From Hymenobacter roseosalivarius DSM 11622 (GTDB lineage Bacteria; Bacteroidota; Bacteroidia; Cytophagales; Hymenobacteraceae), in the NCBI RefSeq assembly GCF_900176135.1, contig NZ_FWWW01000066.1:1-64000 (forward strand): a stretch of 64,000 bases of DNA. Reading direction: 5' to 3'. Made by a program: the position numbers and the translations under genes. This document shows, in pieces, positions 52,384 to 61,054 of this stretch; the first letter of the stretch is position 1; the number at the start of each line of letters is the position of its first letter. Under the pieces are notes generated by a model. That model did not search any database. It worked only from the letters and a program-made list of their open reading frames with translations, and was not told the origin of the DNA.

Positions 52384-53586
52384 ATGGCTTACTACCACCG
52401 CCTCGGCCAGATTCCGCGCAAGCGCCACACCCAGTTCCGGCAGCCCGACGGCTCGCTTTACGCCGAGCAACTCGTGGGTACGCTGGGCTTCCACGGCGTC
52501 TCATCTTTGCTCTACCACATTCATCCGCCTACCCAGATAAAAGAGGTAGGTGAGCCGGTGCCCTACGGCGAAAAACTGTTGAAGGATAGAGCTTTGCAGC
52601 CCAGCCACCTGCGGACCTTGGCCCAGACCACCACCGGCGGTGACTACCTGCAGGCCCGTCAGACGCTCATGGGCAATGCCGATGTGATGCTCAGCATCTG
52701 TAACCCGACGGAGCGGCGGATGCGGTATTACTACAAAAACGCGCTGGCCGACGAGGTGATTTTTGTGCACGAGGGCCGGGGCGAGCTGTGGAGCCAGCTA
52801 GGCAAAGTCAGCTTTGAGCCCGGCGACTACGTGGTAGTGCCGCGCACCATTATTCACCAGTTTCACTTCGAGGAAGGGCCGGTGCGCCTGCTTATTATCG
52901 AGTCGTTCAGCCCCATTGAGACGTGCCGGCGCTACCGCAACCACTTTGGGCAGCTGCTGGAGCATTCGCCTTATTGCGAGCGGGATATGCGCGCCCCGAG
53001 CGAGTTAATCATTGAAGACGAGCCCGGCGAATACCGCGTGCAGGTCAAGAAAGAAGGCTACCTGCATCAGCTCACTTACGCCCATTCGCCTTTCGATGTG
53101 GTCGGTTGGGACGGCTATTTCTTTCCCTACGCCTTTTCTATCCATGATTTTGAGCCTATTACGGGCCGCATTCATCAGCCCCCGCCCGTGCATCAGACGT
53201 TCGAGGCCCACAACTTCGTCATCTGCTCCTTCGTGCCGCGCCTCTTCGATTATCACCCGCTGAGCATTCCGGCGCCCTACAACCATTCCAACGTGGACTC
53301 CGACGAGGTGCTGTACTACGTGGCCGGTAATTTTATGTCGCGCAAAGGCGTTGATCTGGCGTCGTTTACGGTGCACCCCAGCGGGCTGCCCCACGGCCCG
53401 CACCCCGGCACGGTGGAAGCCAGCATCGGCAAAAAGGAAACCCACGAGCTGGCCGTGATGGTGGACACCTTCCGGCCCCTCTATCTCACCGAGACGGCGC
53501 TGCAATACGTGGACGATAAATACCCGATGAGCTGGAATCCGGATTTTAAGCACGAAGCGCCCCGCGCGGCGGATATGATGGATTAA
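52384..53586 (+). CDS. hmgA: Homogentisate 1,2-dioxygenase
   Basis: A 400-residue protein of the homogentisate dioxygenase family, starting MAYYHRLGQIPRKRHTQFR at ATG 52384. The cupin core shows DEVIFVHEGRGELWSQLGKVSF near 135-155. The iron site region is near 315-370: NHSNVDSDEVLYYVAGNFMSRKG with His and Glu ligands, then HPSGLPHGPHPG. It opens the ring of homogentisate in tyrosine/phenylalanine breakdown. Neither fumarylacetoacetase nor 4-hydroxyphenylpyruvate dioxygenase genes adjoin it here. The longer frame to 52324 is not supported. Confidence 0.95.
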   Translation: MAYYHRLGQIPRKRHTQFRQPDGSLYAEQLVGTLGFHGVSSLLYHIHPPTQIKEVGEPVPYGEKLLKDRALQPSHLRTLAQTTTGGDYLQARQTLMGNADVMLSICNPTERRMRYYYKNALADEVIFVHEGRGELWSQLGKVSFEPGDYVVVPRTIIHQFHFEEGPVRLLIIESFSPIETCRRYRNHFGQLLEHSPYCERDMRAPSELIIEDEPGEYRVQVKKEGYLHQLTYAHSPFDVVGWDGYFFPYAFSIHDFEPITGRIHQPPPVHQTFEAHNFVICSFVPRLFDYHPLSIPAPYNHSNVDSDEVLYYVAGNFMSRKGVDLASFTVHPSGLPHGPHPGTVEASIGKKETHELAVMVDTFRPLYLTETALQYVDDKYPMSWNPDFKHEAPRAADMMD

Positions 53587-53651
53587 ATGAAATTTTCCGG
53601 GCTCAAATCGATTGGCTGAATTGTTGCGGAAAAGCGCCAAAAGCTAATCAC

Positions 53652-54176
53652 ATGAAAAAAATACTGTTTCTAGTTCCACTCGCTTTCTTGCTGGTAGCCA
53701 TTGGCTGCAAGAAAATTGACCAATTACTCACCTTCTACATCGAAGACACGCAGAATATTCGCGTGGCCGGCAACTCCGTGGTGGGGCTCATACCCATCGC
53801 GCCCGTAGCCGTGACCACCCGCTCGGAGGAGAAGTTCAAGAATGAAGACACCCGCGCCGATTTGGTGAAAGACGTGAGCTTGAACAAGCTGACGCTCACT
53901 ATTACCGACCCCAACAACGAGAATTTCGACTTTCTGGAAAGCGTTACGCTCTATATCAGCACTGAGCAGAGCGACCGGGTGGCACTAGCCTCGCTGAGTT
54001 CGGTGCCGACGGGCCAGAAGGTAATTGAGCTGAAGCCCAGCGGTGCCAAGCTGGATAAATACCTCAAGGCTTCCAGCTACACGCTCACTACCGAAGCCCG
54101 CGTCAAGCGCGCCGTCTCCCAGGATATCACCATGCGCGCCGACTCGCGCTTCAAGGTAACGGCCGATCCGCTGTAA
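53652..54176 (+). CDS. Small lipoprotein of unknown function
   Basis: A 174-residue protein with lipobox VAIGC (Cys19) followed by KKIDQLLTFYIEDTQN. The mature part is beta-rich (LTLTITDPNNENFDFLESVTLYIST, VIELKPSGAKLDKYLK, SYTLTTEARVKRAVSQDITM) and looks like a single all-beta domain. I do not recognise the family, though similar proteins recur in Bacteroidota. It starts 65 bp after the homogentisate dioxygenase stop on the same strand and ends at a strong terminator. Confidence 0.82.
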   Translation: MKKILFLVPLAFLLVAIGCKKIDQLLTFYIEDTQNIRVAGNSVVGLIPIAPVAVTTRSEEKFKNEDTRADLVKDVSLNKLTLTITDPNNENFDFLESVTLYISTEQSDRVALASLSSVPTGQKVIELKPSGAKLDKYLKASSYTLTTEARVKRAVSQDITMRADSRFKVTADPL

Positions 54177-54200
54177 ATCGTCACTCAATTTCTGGATACT

Positions 54201-54238
54201 AAAAAAGCCCCCCACGAGCGTTCGTGGGGGGCTTTTTT
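54201..54238. terminator. Bidirectional intrinsic terminator with GCCCCCC/GGGGGGC arms
   Basis: Perfect 17-bp stem (54201-54217 with 54222-54238), tetraloop GCGT, flanked by A6 and T6. It lies between the convergent genes ending at 54176 and 54257 and can serve both. Confidence 0.93.
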
Positions 54239-54256
54239 AATTACTATAATGTCGCT

Positions 54257-55051
54257 TTAGGGCTGCACTGTCTTGTTGTATTCGTCTACAAGCTGCACTA
54301 CATGGCCCAGGTCGGTAAACGAGAGGTTGTGGGCAGTGGCGTACGCGGCCATCCGGTTGGCATCGTCGCCAAATAGCTTCAAGATGGCACTCTTGTTCAA
54401 GCCTGTTTCCTGCGCTATTGGTCGCTTGGGCACGTGGGCGTACAATCGACTTACTCGTTGTATACTCTGATTAGCCGGCTTACCTGTGCCACCGGGTGTG
54501 ATGCTTGCGGTAGCGCTGCTTTGCAACACTACCTCGTGCAACAACAAGAGCTGCACCGGTCCGGAAGCAGTAGTTAGCTTTTCAAATAAATTATAGTCGC
54601 GTTTCGACTGCTCCGACTTATAGGGGTGCGCCACAAACTCGCGGTAGACGGAGGGCAAGGCAGTGCTGAACTGTGCGGCCTGAAACTGAGGAAGTAATAA
54701 TACAGTATCGGGCCGGGCGGGAGGCCCTGGGCGGTGCATTTCCAGCGCACGGGCCATCAAATTGTAGCGCATCTCAGCCTTCAATTCCTGACCATTAGCC
54801 AACTTTATGGTGCCAAGCCGCCAATCACTATCATAGTACGTCAAAGGTGAGGCGGCTCGAAGCTCCTCCAACATGCGCTGCTGCTGACCCGACCTAACCG
54901 CTATCTGAAAGGTTTCCTGCCGCATCTGAGACATGGAAGTTTCATGGCGGGAATAATCCATGTTTACTGTTCCTTGGGCCAAGCTGAACGGAGATAGTCC
55001 CATTGTCAGGACTATGCTAAGTCCTAAGCAAGTAATAGTAGAGATTTTCAT
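54257..55051 (-). CDS. Secreted protein of unknown function
   Basis: A 264-residue protein with a signal peptide (MKISTITCLGLSIVLTMGLS, cut near SLA|QG). The mature chain contains DSDWRLGTIKLANGQELKAEMRYN near 75-100, a pattern shared by Bacteroidota proteins whose partner region YNLFEKLT follows, and ends in a helical segment (KSAILKLFGDDANRMAAYA ... FTDLGHVVQLVDEYNK). The C-terminal segment is often seen in periplasmic proteins related to the one at 16433-17095. Function unknown. It lies 48 bp after the HMG-CoA reductase gene on the same strand. Confidence 0.8.
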   Translation of the reverse strand: MKISTITCLGLSIVLTMGLSPFSLAQGTVNMDYSRHETSMSQMRQETFQIAVRSGQQQRMLEELRAASPLTYYDSDWRLGTIKLANGQELKAEMRYNLMARALEMHRPGPPARPDTVLLLPQFQAAQFSTALPSVYREFVAHPYKSEQSKRDYNLFEKLTTASGPVQLLLLHEVVLQSSATASITPGGTGKPANQSIQRVSRLYAHVPKRPIAQETGLNKSAILKLFGDDANRMAAYATAHNLSFTDLGHVVQLVDEYNKTVQP

Positions 55052-55099
55052 ATAGTAGAGGTGCTGTTAAAATCCTTGGTTAAAGCTATTGATAGTCAC

Positions 55100-56659
55100 C
55101 TACCGGTTGCGCCCGTACTGCTCATGGCTGCTTACCCAGTCGCTACTCGATATAGCCGCGCCCAGACTCAGCTCGCCGGCCAGCACCACCCCAGCTACTA
55201 TTTCGGCAAACTTATTCACCGTGCCCCGGCCCACGCAGCCCAGCATCCGCAGGCACTCGTTCTGGGTGGCCAGGCCCGTGCCGCCGCCGTGGGTCGCCAC
55301 GATGAGGGAAGGAATGGTAATATTCATGTATAAGTCGCCCTCCTTGGTTACCTCCGTATATAGCACTCCCGCCGACGACTCCGACACATTGGCCACATCC
55401 TGACCAGTGGCGATAAACATGGCGGTAATACCGTTGGCCGAGTGCGCGCCGTTGTTGTTGGCCCCGGAAATAAAGGCCCCCACGTTGCTCACTTGACCGT
55501 GGTAAGCGAGCTGCTCGGGCGTCACGCGCATGCGCTGATGCAAGATGTCGCGCTTGATGACGGCCTCGGCTACTACGCGCTTGCCTCGGGTTCGCATCAC
55601 GTTGATCTGGGAGGCTTTTTTGTCGGTGGCGAAGTTAGATTCGAGGTAGAAGTGGCGAATGGCGGGGCCTTTGTAGTTCTCCAGAATCCAGGAGCAGGCG
55701 GCGAAAGTGGCGCGGCCCACCATGTTCTGCCCGGCCGCGTCGCCGGTGCTGTAGTTGAAGCGCAGGTAGGCAAACTTGGTAGCCAGATACGTATCGATGT
55801 ACTGGAGTTTGGCTATCCGCGAGGTGCTTTCGGCTTCCTGACGAATGGCATCGATTTCGGCCTCCACCCACTTACTAAAGTCGCGCGCACCGCGGGCGTC
55901 GTCGAATACGAACACGGGCGCTCGCTGCATGGCGTCGCCGATGACGGTGCATTTTACGCCTCCGCATAGGTTGAGCACCTGCATACCGCGGTTGTAGCTG
56001 GCTACCAGCGTACCTTCGGTGGTGGCCATCGGAATGAGAAAGTCGCCCTGGGCGTGCTCGCCGTGTACGGTCAGCGGGCCGGCCAGGCCCACCGGAATCT
56101 GAGCCACGCCCACGAAATGCTCGCAGTTGCCCTGGAGCATGTGGGGGTCGAAGGAGTAGTGCTTGAGGTGCTTAAACTCTTGCTCGGTGTACTGCTCAGC
56201 GAAGCGCTGCCGCTCCTGAATGGCCGCCTCCGAGTAGTCGTCGGCGTCCTGGCGCGGAATGCGCGTGCGGTTCGTCGACTGATTTACAATGCTGTCCTCT
56301 ACTTCCACATGCAGGTCGCCGAAGGGCTCGGCCGCAAACTGCACCTGCACGCCGTGAATACCCTCGGTCAGGGCAGCAGTAGTCAGGTAAAACGTAATGC
56401 TGTGGCCCACCAGAAACTCCAGGCCGCCGGGCGTGCGGCTCAGCACATCGGGGGCGGGGCGAATGTCGCCGTCGCCCAGGTCTAGGGCTATGTGCTCGGG
56501 GGTGATATGCTCTTCATTAATCTGCACGTAGTCGAGGCGGGTGAAGCGCACCGTGTCGAGGCGGTTCTTGATGCTGAAGGCCACGCCGTTGGGCGTGTTG
56601 CGCAGGCTGCCACGCGTATAGAGCAGCTTGAGCAGCATAGGACTGGGCGTAAAGATCAT
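55100..56659 (-). CDS. Hydroxymethylglutaryl-CoA reductase with extra N-terminal domain
   Basis: A 519-residue protein. Residues about 145-515 form the class I-like HMG-CoA reductase domain: NCEHFVGVAQIPVGLAGPL (catalytic Glu), PMATTEGTLVASYNRG, TGDAAGQNMV (catalytic Asp), ATDKKASQINVMRTRGKRVV (catalytic Lys) and a C-terminal His in SSHEQYGRNR. Residues 1-130 are an additional domain (LLYTRGSLRNTPNGVAFSI, GHSITFYLTTAALTEG) not part of the standard enzyme; it has no membrane segments. The reaction makes mevalonate for isoprenoids. Other mevalonate pathway genes are not in this window. Confidence 0.93.
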   Translation of the reverse strand: MIFTPSPMLLKLLYTRGSLRNTPNGVAFSIKNRLDTVRFTRLDYVQINEEHITPEHIALDLGDGDIRPAPDVLSRTPGGLEFLVGHSITFYLTTAALTEGIHGVQVQFAAEPFGDLHVEVEDSIVNQSTNRTRIPRQDADDYSEAAIQERQRFAEQYTEQEFKHLKHYSFDPHMLQGNCEHFVGVAQIPVGLAGPLTVHGEHAQGDFLIPMATTEGTLVASYNRGMQVLNLCGGVKCTVIGDAMQRAPVFVFDDARGARDFSKWVEAEIDAIRQEAESTSRIAKLQYIDTYLATKFAYLRFNYSTGDAAGQNMVGRATFAACSWILENYKGPAIRHFYLESNFATDKKASQINVMRTRGKRVVAEAVIKRDILHQRMRVTPEQLAYHGQVSNVGAFISGANNNGAHSANGITAMFIATGQDVANVSESSAGVLYTEVTKEGDLYMNITIPSLIVATHGGGTGLATQNECLRMLGCVGRGTVNKFAEIVAGVVLAGELSLGAAISSSDWVSSHEQYGRNR

Positions 56660-56801
56660 AAGCCGGAGGAGGTGGGGTTAGAACTATTGGCTTATAAGGT
56701 GCGAATTTTTTGGAAAGGAAACGCATGAGATAGCAGAAATTGCCACCACTATAAGCTGTGACAATTTCTGCCGTATAGATCACTCATTTCTTTTCTGTTA
56801 T

Positions 56802-57208
56802 CTAATGCACCTTTGTTTTAGGCCCTTTTGCTACCCAGCTATAGTACAGCCAGCCATACACGCCACCTCCAATACCGAAGTTTATCACGTCAAGGTATTT
56901 AGACCTACTCAGTAGCGGATAAAGATTTAGAATGTGCTTGGAGGGACTCACAAAAATTAGAAAAATGGCAGCGGCCAAAACAAACCCTACTCCTACCGAT
57001 AGCTGCCAACTACCTCCGTTGGAGTAGTGAAAAATAATATAATGAAGTAACATGAATAAAATATAGAATAAACCGCCATACACTAGTACCGTAAAAAAAC
57101 GAACAATGCAGTTGGATAAGAATCATCAGGGCTTAAAAGACCTATAAGTATAGAGGATACTAATAAAGCCGCCGCTACGGACACTAGTGCTTTTATAAAT
57201 TTCTTCAT
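56802..57208 (-). pseudogene. Small multi-helix membrane protein split by a frameshift in a T7 run
   Basis: ATG at 57208 opens a frame (MKKFIKALVSVAAALLVSS) that stops with TAG at 57085-57083. A second frame runs from 57083 to 56802 (YGGLFYILFMLLHYIIFH to GWLYYSWVAKGPKTKVH). The two join smoothly if the T7 tract (57093-57099 on the plus strand as A7) had eight bases, giving ALFVFFTVLVYGGLFYIL across the junction, a continuous membrane helix. The whole protein would be about 135 residues with four helices. GC is low compared with neighbours. It may be a true lesion, a slippage switch or a sequencing error. Confidence 0.75.
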
Positions 57209-57354
57209 ATGGACTTGTTAACTATCCAAGGTTAAACGTGGTACCCCAAACTGAGGTCCTGCTCGAAATAGACAACAGTCCTACCTTAAAAAACAAAGGT
57301 AGATTGACAATATGCAAGCATAGGAAGTTATACCAACACTGCCAGCGCCTTCAA

Positions 57355-57645
57355 TTAGTTACAATCTACGGTCGATAAAGATTGCCCATTCTTTAATGCT
57401 TGTTGTATTTTATCCCATTTGGGACGATTAGTTATTGGTGGGTTAACACTAACAATAATTCTAGGTTTGCCGGGAATCTCTGGTTGCTTATCAAATATTT
57501 CTGCCTTTATATTTGTCATCAATAGCTCCCATAACTTATCGGCCTTAGTAAATTGAACAGCCTCTCCATTAAGGTTACCATCCGTTAAAATATCTGATAT
57601 AAAAGCTAGTGTGGCGTCCCCATAACCTGTAACTCTGTCAGCCCT
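57355..57645 (-). pseudogene. 5'-truncated gene remnant abutting a MITE-like element
   Basis: A minus-strand frame reads GDATLAFISDILTDGNLNGE, LWELLMTNIKAEIFDKQPEI, PRIIVSVNPPITNRPKWDKI and ends VDCN at a TAA (57357-57355). It has protein-like composition but no start codon; its 5' end runs straight into the inverted-repeat element at 57646, where an in-frame stop follows. The only in-frame ATG lies in the middle (LMTNI). GC is low, as in the neighbouring frameshifted gene. I do not recognise the family. Best read as the tail of a gene interrupted or truncated at the element. Confidence 0.55.
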
Positions 57646-57832
57646 ACTGGCGCGAGTTTAGCGCAGCGTAACTCGTGCCTATTATTTTATGAGGCTGCGC
57701 CTCATCCGCTAGAAAAACGCTGCCCGGATTATCTAGGCGGCGCGCTCACAGCTTGCCGCTGGCGCGACAGTGGAGGTGCAACCTCCACACCAAGATTAGT
57801 CACGAGTTGCGCTGCGCTAAACTCGCGCCAGT
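57646..57832. mobile_element. MITE-like element with 32-bp terminal inverted repeats
   Basis: 187 bp bounded by 32-bp inverted repeats (57646-57677 and 57801-57832) with one mismatch; ends are ACTGGCGCGAG and CTCGCGCCAGT. Inside are two more perfect hairpins, TGAGGCTGCGCCTCA (57690-57704) and GTGGAGGTGCAACCTCCAC (57770-57788). No coding capacity. No target-site duplication is obvious. Structure fits a non-autonomous transposable element or a structured palindromic repeat. Confidence 0.8.
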
Positions 57833-57849
57833 GGGGGGTTGAAGGTTTA

Positions 57850-58554
57850 TTAGTTGGTTTGTTGAGTAAGTGGGGGCACCTTGAATTGTAGTATCAAATT
57901 GACTTTTGTGTCGACAGGCTGATTGCCTATTCTACCCGGTTTGAACTTACCCAAAGAGTTAACCAATCGTAATGACTCAGCATAGAGTACTACACCCGGA
58001 TACCCTGTAACATTCGGTTTGACAACATGGCCAGCTTGGTCTATAATAAATTCCATTACTACAGGTTTTAGTGTGCCGGAATCCTTCAGATTATAGTAGC
58101 GTGCCTGCTTGGACAGCCACAGTGGAATGTCAGACCAAGCTACCTTTGGGTATTGAGGCAACACATCAACAGGGCTAGCCGAAATGAATAGGGGATTTAT
58201 AGATACCTCGATTTTTGGTCCATCGGGGCAGCTGATAACAACAATTTCCTGCCCTAATGCCTCCTGCCTCGTCAAACCCAGCCCACACACCAGCACCAGT
58301 GCCACCAGAAACCGCCGCAGCTTGGGCCGCAACCGCACCGCAGGCACCAGTTGTGCCAGCAAAAACTGGCTGCACACCCGGCCATCCGGGGAAGTGGCTC
58401 GTGCTTGCTCTAACTCGGTTTGGGTACTGTTGGTGAAGTCTTGTACGAGCCGGTCGCAGAGGGCACAGTAGTGACCTTGCGCCTGGGGCGTCAAGTGCTG
58501 CTCGCCTACCGAGCAGGGCTGAATTCGGACGTTGAAAATAGGCAGGCTGAGCAT
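57850..58554 (-). CDS. Energy transducer TonB-like protein with N-terminal Cys domain
   Basis: A 234-residue protein. Residues 1-65 form a cytosolic domain with paired cysteines (PCSVGEQHLTPQAQGHYCAL, VQDFTNSTQTELEQA, RVCSQFL), a module often found at the head of Bacteroidota TonB-like proteins. A membrane helix lies near 80-98. The C-terminal TonB domain covers about 140-232 (VVMEFIIDQAGHVVKPNVTG, FKPGRIGNQPVDTKVNLILQF). It would couple inner membrane energy to outer membrane receptors; no ExbB/ExbD genes adjoin. The stop lies 18 bp after the MITE-like element. Confidence 0.85.
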   Translation of the reverse strand: MLSLPIFNVRIQPCSVGEQHLTPQAQGHYCALCDRLVQDFTNSTQTELEQARATSPDGRVCSQFLLAQLVPAVRLRPKLRRFLVALVLVCGLGLTRQEALGQEIVVISCPDGPKIEVSINPLFISASPVDVLPQYPKVAWSDIPLWLSKQARYYNLKDSGTLKPVVMEFIIDQAGHVVKPNVTGYPGVVLYAESLRLVNSLGKFKPGRIGNQPVDTKVNLILQFKVPPLTQQTN

Positions 58555-58654
58555 TACGAAAAGAGCCTTATTGCTTTGAAGACTTGCTCAGTAAGATAGT
58601 AGAAGAAATGATAAAAGCCCCCCACAGTCGCTCGGCTGCGCTGTGGCAAAGATT

Positions 58655-59476
58655 TCACTCCTCAAAAAACTCCCGCCCCCGCGTGTCAATATACCCCGCC
58701 TGCCCGCTCTCGGTGAGCACGCGCGCGGTGCCGGCTACGAAGGGTTGGGCCTCGCGGTACTGAGGTTTCACCAGCAGCTTGCCGGTGGGGGCGAGGTAGC
58801 CGAAGCGGCCGGTTTGCTCAATGATGGGGAAGGCGTAGCCGTTGGCGGGCGTGGCCCGGATGGCGTCGTATTCCAGGGGTAACACCAGTTGGCCTTTCTG
58901 GTTGATGACGCCCCACTTTGCCCCCCGGCGCACCAGCAGCAGGCCATTGTAGCTGTCCCGGATTTCGTCGTACTCGGCGGGCACTACGGCATGACCCACG
59001 CTGAAGCGAAAGCCGACTTTGCCGTTGCGGCGCACCAGATCGCCTTGCTCCAGGAAGTCGGTTTCGGCGGTGGAGTCGGGCGGGGCGGTGAGGTGGTTGC
59101 CGGCGCGGTCTATCTGGTAGGTTTCGCCCTGTAGCTCCACGGTGGCGCGGCCGTGGTGGAAGTTGGTGGCGCGGGTGAAGTGCGGGGGCGTGAGCGGGGA
59201 GCCGTCGGGGGTGATATAGCCAAAATTTGCCCCCCGGCGCACCCAGGCAATGTCGTCGATGAAGGGGCCGGCATCGTCGTAGCGCAGGGGCAGCACGAGG
59301 CGGTGGTGCTGGTCGGCGTAGCCCCAGAGGCTGCCGCGGCGAAAGGGCACGAGGCGGCTGGGGGGCATTTGGGCCAGGGCGGGGGCCAGCAGGAGGAGCC
59401 ACGCCAGTACCAGCAAGCCGCGGCGCGCCGACAGGCGAGTGATTTTCAGAAGCCGAAGAGGGGAGAAGGCAGGCAT
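58655..59476 (-). CDS. WG-repeat protein, secreted
   Basis: About 273 residues from ATG at 59476 (MPAFSPLRLLKITRLSARRG) with a signal peptide ending ALAQ. The mature part contains at least five WG-type repeats: RRGSLWGYADQHHRLVLPLR, RRGANFGYITPDG, RRNGKVGFRF, RRGAKWGVINQKGQLVLPLEY, GRFGYLAPTGKLLVKPQY and GQAGYIDTRG. Such repeats form beta-hairpin arrays of unknown binding role. Two of the repeats are coded over CGGGGGGCAAA words. The frame to 59554 upstream is less likely. Confidence 0.88.
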   Translation of the reverse strand: MPAFSPLRLLKITRLSARRGLLVLAWLLLLAPALAQMPPSRLVPFRRGSLWGYADQHHRLVLPLRYDDAGPFIDDIAWVRRGANFGYITPDGSPLTPPHFTRATNFHHGRATVELQGETYQIDRAGNHLTAPPDSTAETDFLEQGDLVRRNGKVGFRFSVGHAVVPAEYDEIRDSYNGLLLVRRGAKWGVINQKGQLVLPLEYDAIRATPANGYAFPIIEQTGRFGYLAPTGKLLVKPQYREAQPFVAGTARVLTESGQAGYIDTRGREFFEE

Positions 59477-59576
59477 CAGCCGCGCAAAGATAAGGATACA
59501 GGAAGTACGGTACTTTGCCTGGTGTTGCGTTCGCATTGTACCTTGTAGGCCCATTCTTTCGCCAACACCTTTCGGT

Positions 59577-60896
59577 ATGAAATCTATTTATCCGGCCCTG
59601 ACGGCGGCCGTACTGTTTGCTGGCTTCGCCGCAGCACCCGCTTCGGCCCAGAATGCTGCCCTCGACGCCCGCATCGCCAAACTGGCCCAGCAGCAGGAAG
59701 CCCAGGTAATAGCCTGGCGCCGCGACTTCCACGAGCACGCGGAGTTGGGCAACCAGGAGACGCGCACGGCCGGCATCGTGGCCGCTCACCTCAAAAAGCT
59801 GGGCCTGGAGGTGCAGACTGGCGTGGCCCGCACTGGCGTGGTAGGCATTTTGCGCGGCGGTAAGCCCGGCCCCGTGGTCGCCCTGCGCGCCGACATGGAT
59901 GGCCTGCCCGTCACCGAAAACAATGAGCTGACCTTTCGCTCCAAAGCCACCGCCACCTACAACGGCCAGCAGGTAGGCGTGATGCACGCCTGCGGCCACG
60001 ATTCGCACGTGGCCATGCTGCTGGGCGCTGCTGAGGTGCTGAGTCAGGTGAAAAAAGACTTGCCCGGCACCGTGAAATTCATCTTCCAACCTGCCGAGGA
60101 AGGCTCCTTGCCGGGCGAAGAAGGCGGCGCTAAGCTCATGGTAAAAGAAGGCGTGCTGGACAACCCGAAAGTGGATGCCATTTTTGGCGTTCACGTCAAC
60201 GCTCAGACTGAGGTAGGTACCCTCAAGTACCGCCCCGCCGGCATGATGGCCAGCTCCGATGTTTTTACGATTAAAGTGAAAGGCAAATCGGCCCACGGCG
60301 CGTATCCGTGGCTAAGCGTGGACCCAGTGGTAACCAGCGCCCAGATTATCACGGGCCTGCAAACCATTATCAGCCGCCAGACCGAGTTGACGGAGGATGC
60401 GGCCGTTATTACGGTGGGCATGATCCACGGCGGCGTGCGCAACAATATCATCCCGGAGCAGGTGGAGCTGACCGGCACCATTCGCACGCTGAACAAGGAG
60501 ATGCAAGCCAAAATCTGGGCTGACATTCGCCGCACGGCCACCAAAATTGCCGAAAGCGCCGGGGCCACGGCCGAGGTTGATATCGTGAACTACGCGCCCG
60601 TCACCTACAACGACCCACGCCTGACCGAGCGCATGGTGCCCACCCTGCGCACGGCGGCCGGCGCGGCCAACAAAGTAGTGCTGCAAAAAGCCGTAACCGG
60701 CGCCGAGGACTTTGCTTATTACCAGGAGAAAGTGCCCGGCGTATTCGTCTTCGTAGGTGGCATGAGCAAGGGCACCGACCCGGCTACCACCGCGCCTCAC
60801 CACACGCCTGGCTTCCGCCTGGATGAGAGTGGCTTCACGCTGGGCGTGAAAACGCTGGCTATGCTGGCCGCGGATTACCTGACGATGAAGAAGTAG
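59577..60896 (+). CDS. M20 family amidohydrolase, secreted
   Basis: A 439-residue zinc amidohydrolase/peptidase of the M20D type, with ATG at 59577 and a signal peptide cut near residue 24 (ASA|QN). Metal-binding motifs are HACGHD at 138-142 (Cys139 and His141) and the Glu pair in QPAEEG at 173-176. The dimerisation domain has GKSAHGAYPW near 240. The family removes acyl groups from amino acids such as hippurate or N-acyl amino acids. Its stop codon lies in the left arm of the hairpin at 60893-60930. Confidence 0.94.
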   Translation: MKSIYPALTAAVLFAGFAAAPASAQNAALDARIAKLAQQQEAQVIAWRRDFHEHAELGNQETRTAGIVAAHLKKLGLEVQTGVARTGVVGILRGGKPGPVVALRADMDGLPVTENNELTFRSKATATYNGQQVGVMHACGHDSHVAMLLGAAEVLSQVKKDLPGTVKFIFQPAEEGSLPGEEGGAKLMVKEGVLDNPKVDAIFGVHVNAQTEVGTLKYRPAGMMASSDVFTIKVKGKSAHGAYPWLSVDPVVTSAQIITGLQTIISRQTELTEDAAVITVGMIHGGVRNNIIPEQVELTGTIRTLNKEMQAKIWADIRRTATKIAESAGATAEVDIVNYAPVTYNDPRLTERMVPTLRTAAGAANKVVLQKAVTGAEDFAYYQEKVPGVFVFVGGMSKGTDPATTAPHHTPGFRLDESGFTLGVKTLAMLAADYLTMKK

Positions 60897-60930
60897 CTAA
60901 ATAGCTATTCAGTAATAGCTATTTAGCTAC
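60893..60930. repeat. Perfect hairpin overlapping the stop codon of the M20 gene
   Basis: 17-bp perfect arms (60893-60909 and 60914-60930) with loop CAGT. The left arm contains the TAG stop (60894-60896). It is AT-rich and without a T tract, and may protect or end the mRNA. Confidence 0.88.
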
Positions 60931-60936
60931 TAGACC

Positions 60937-61031
60937 GTCATGCAGAGGCGGAGCCGAAGCATCTCGCGTGCTGACGTTGCCAAAGTAAAACCAACGAAGC
61001 GGGCGAGATGCTGCGCTGCGCTCAGCATGGC
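60937..61031. repeat. Interspersed repeat copy (GTCATGCAGAG family)
   Basis: Unit at 60937-60980 shares GAAGCATCTCGCGTGCTGACG with copies at 26618 and 29409; an inverted partner GCGAGATGCTGCGCTGCGCT follows at about 61002. It fills the space before the ATP-grasp gene. Confidence 0.8.
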
Positions 61032-61054
61032 CTCAAAACAAAAAGTATAACATA

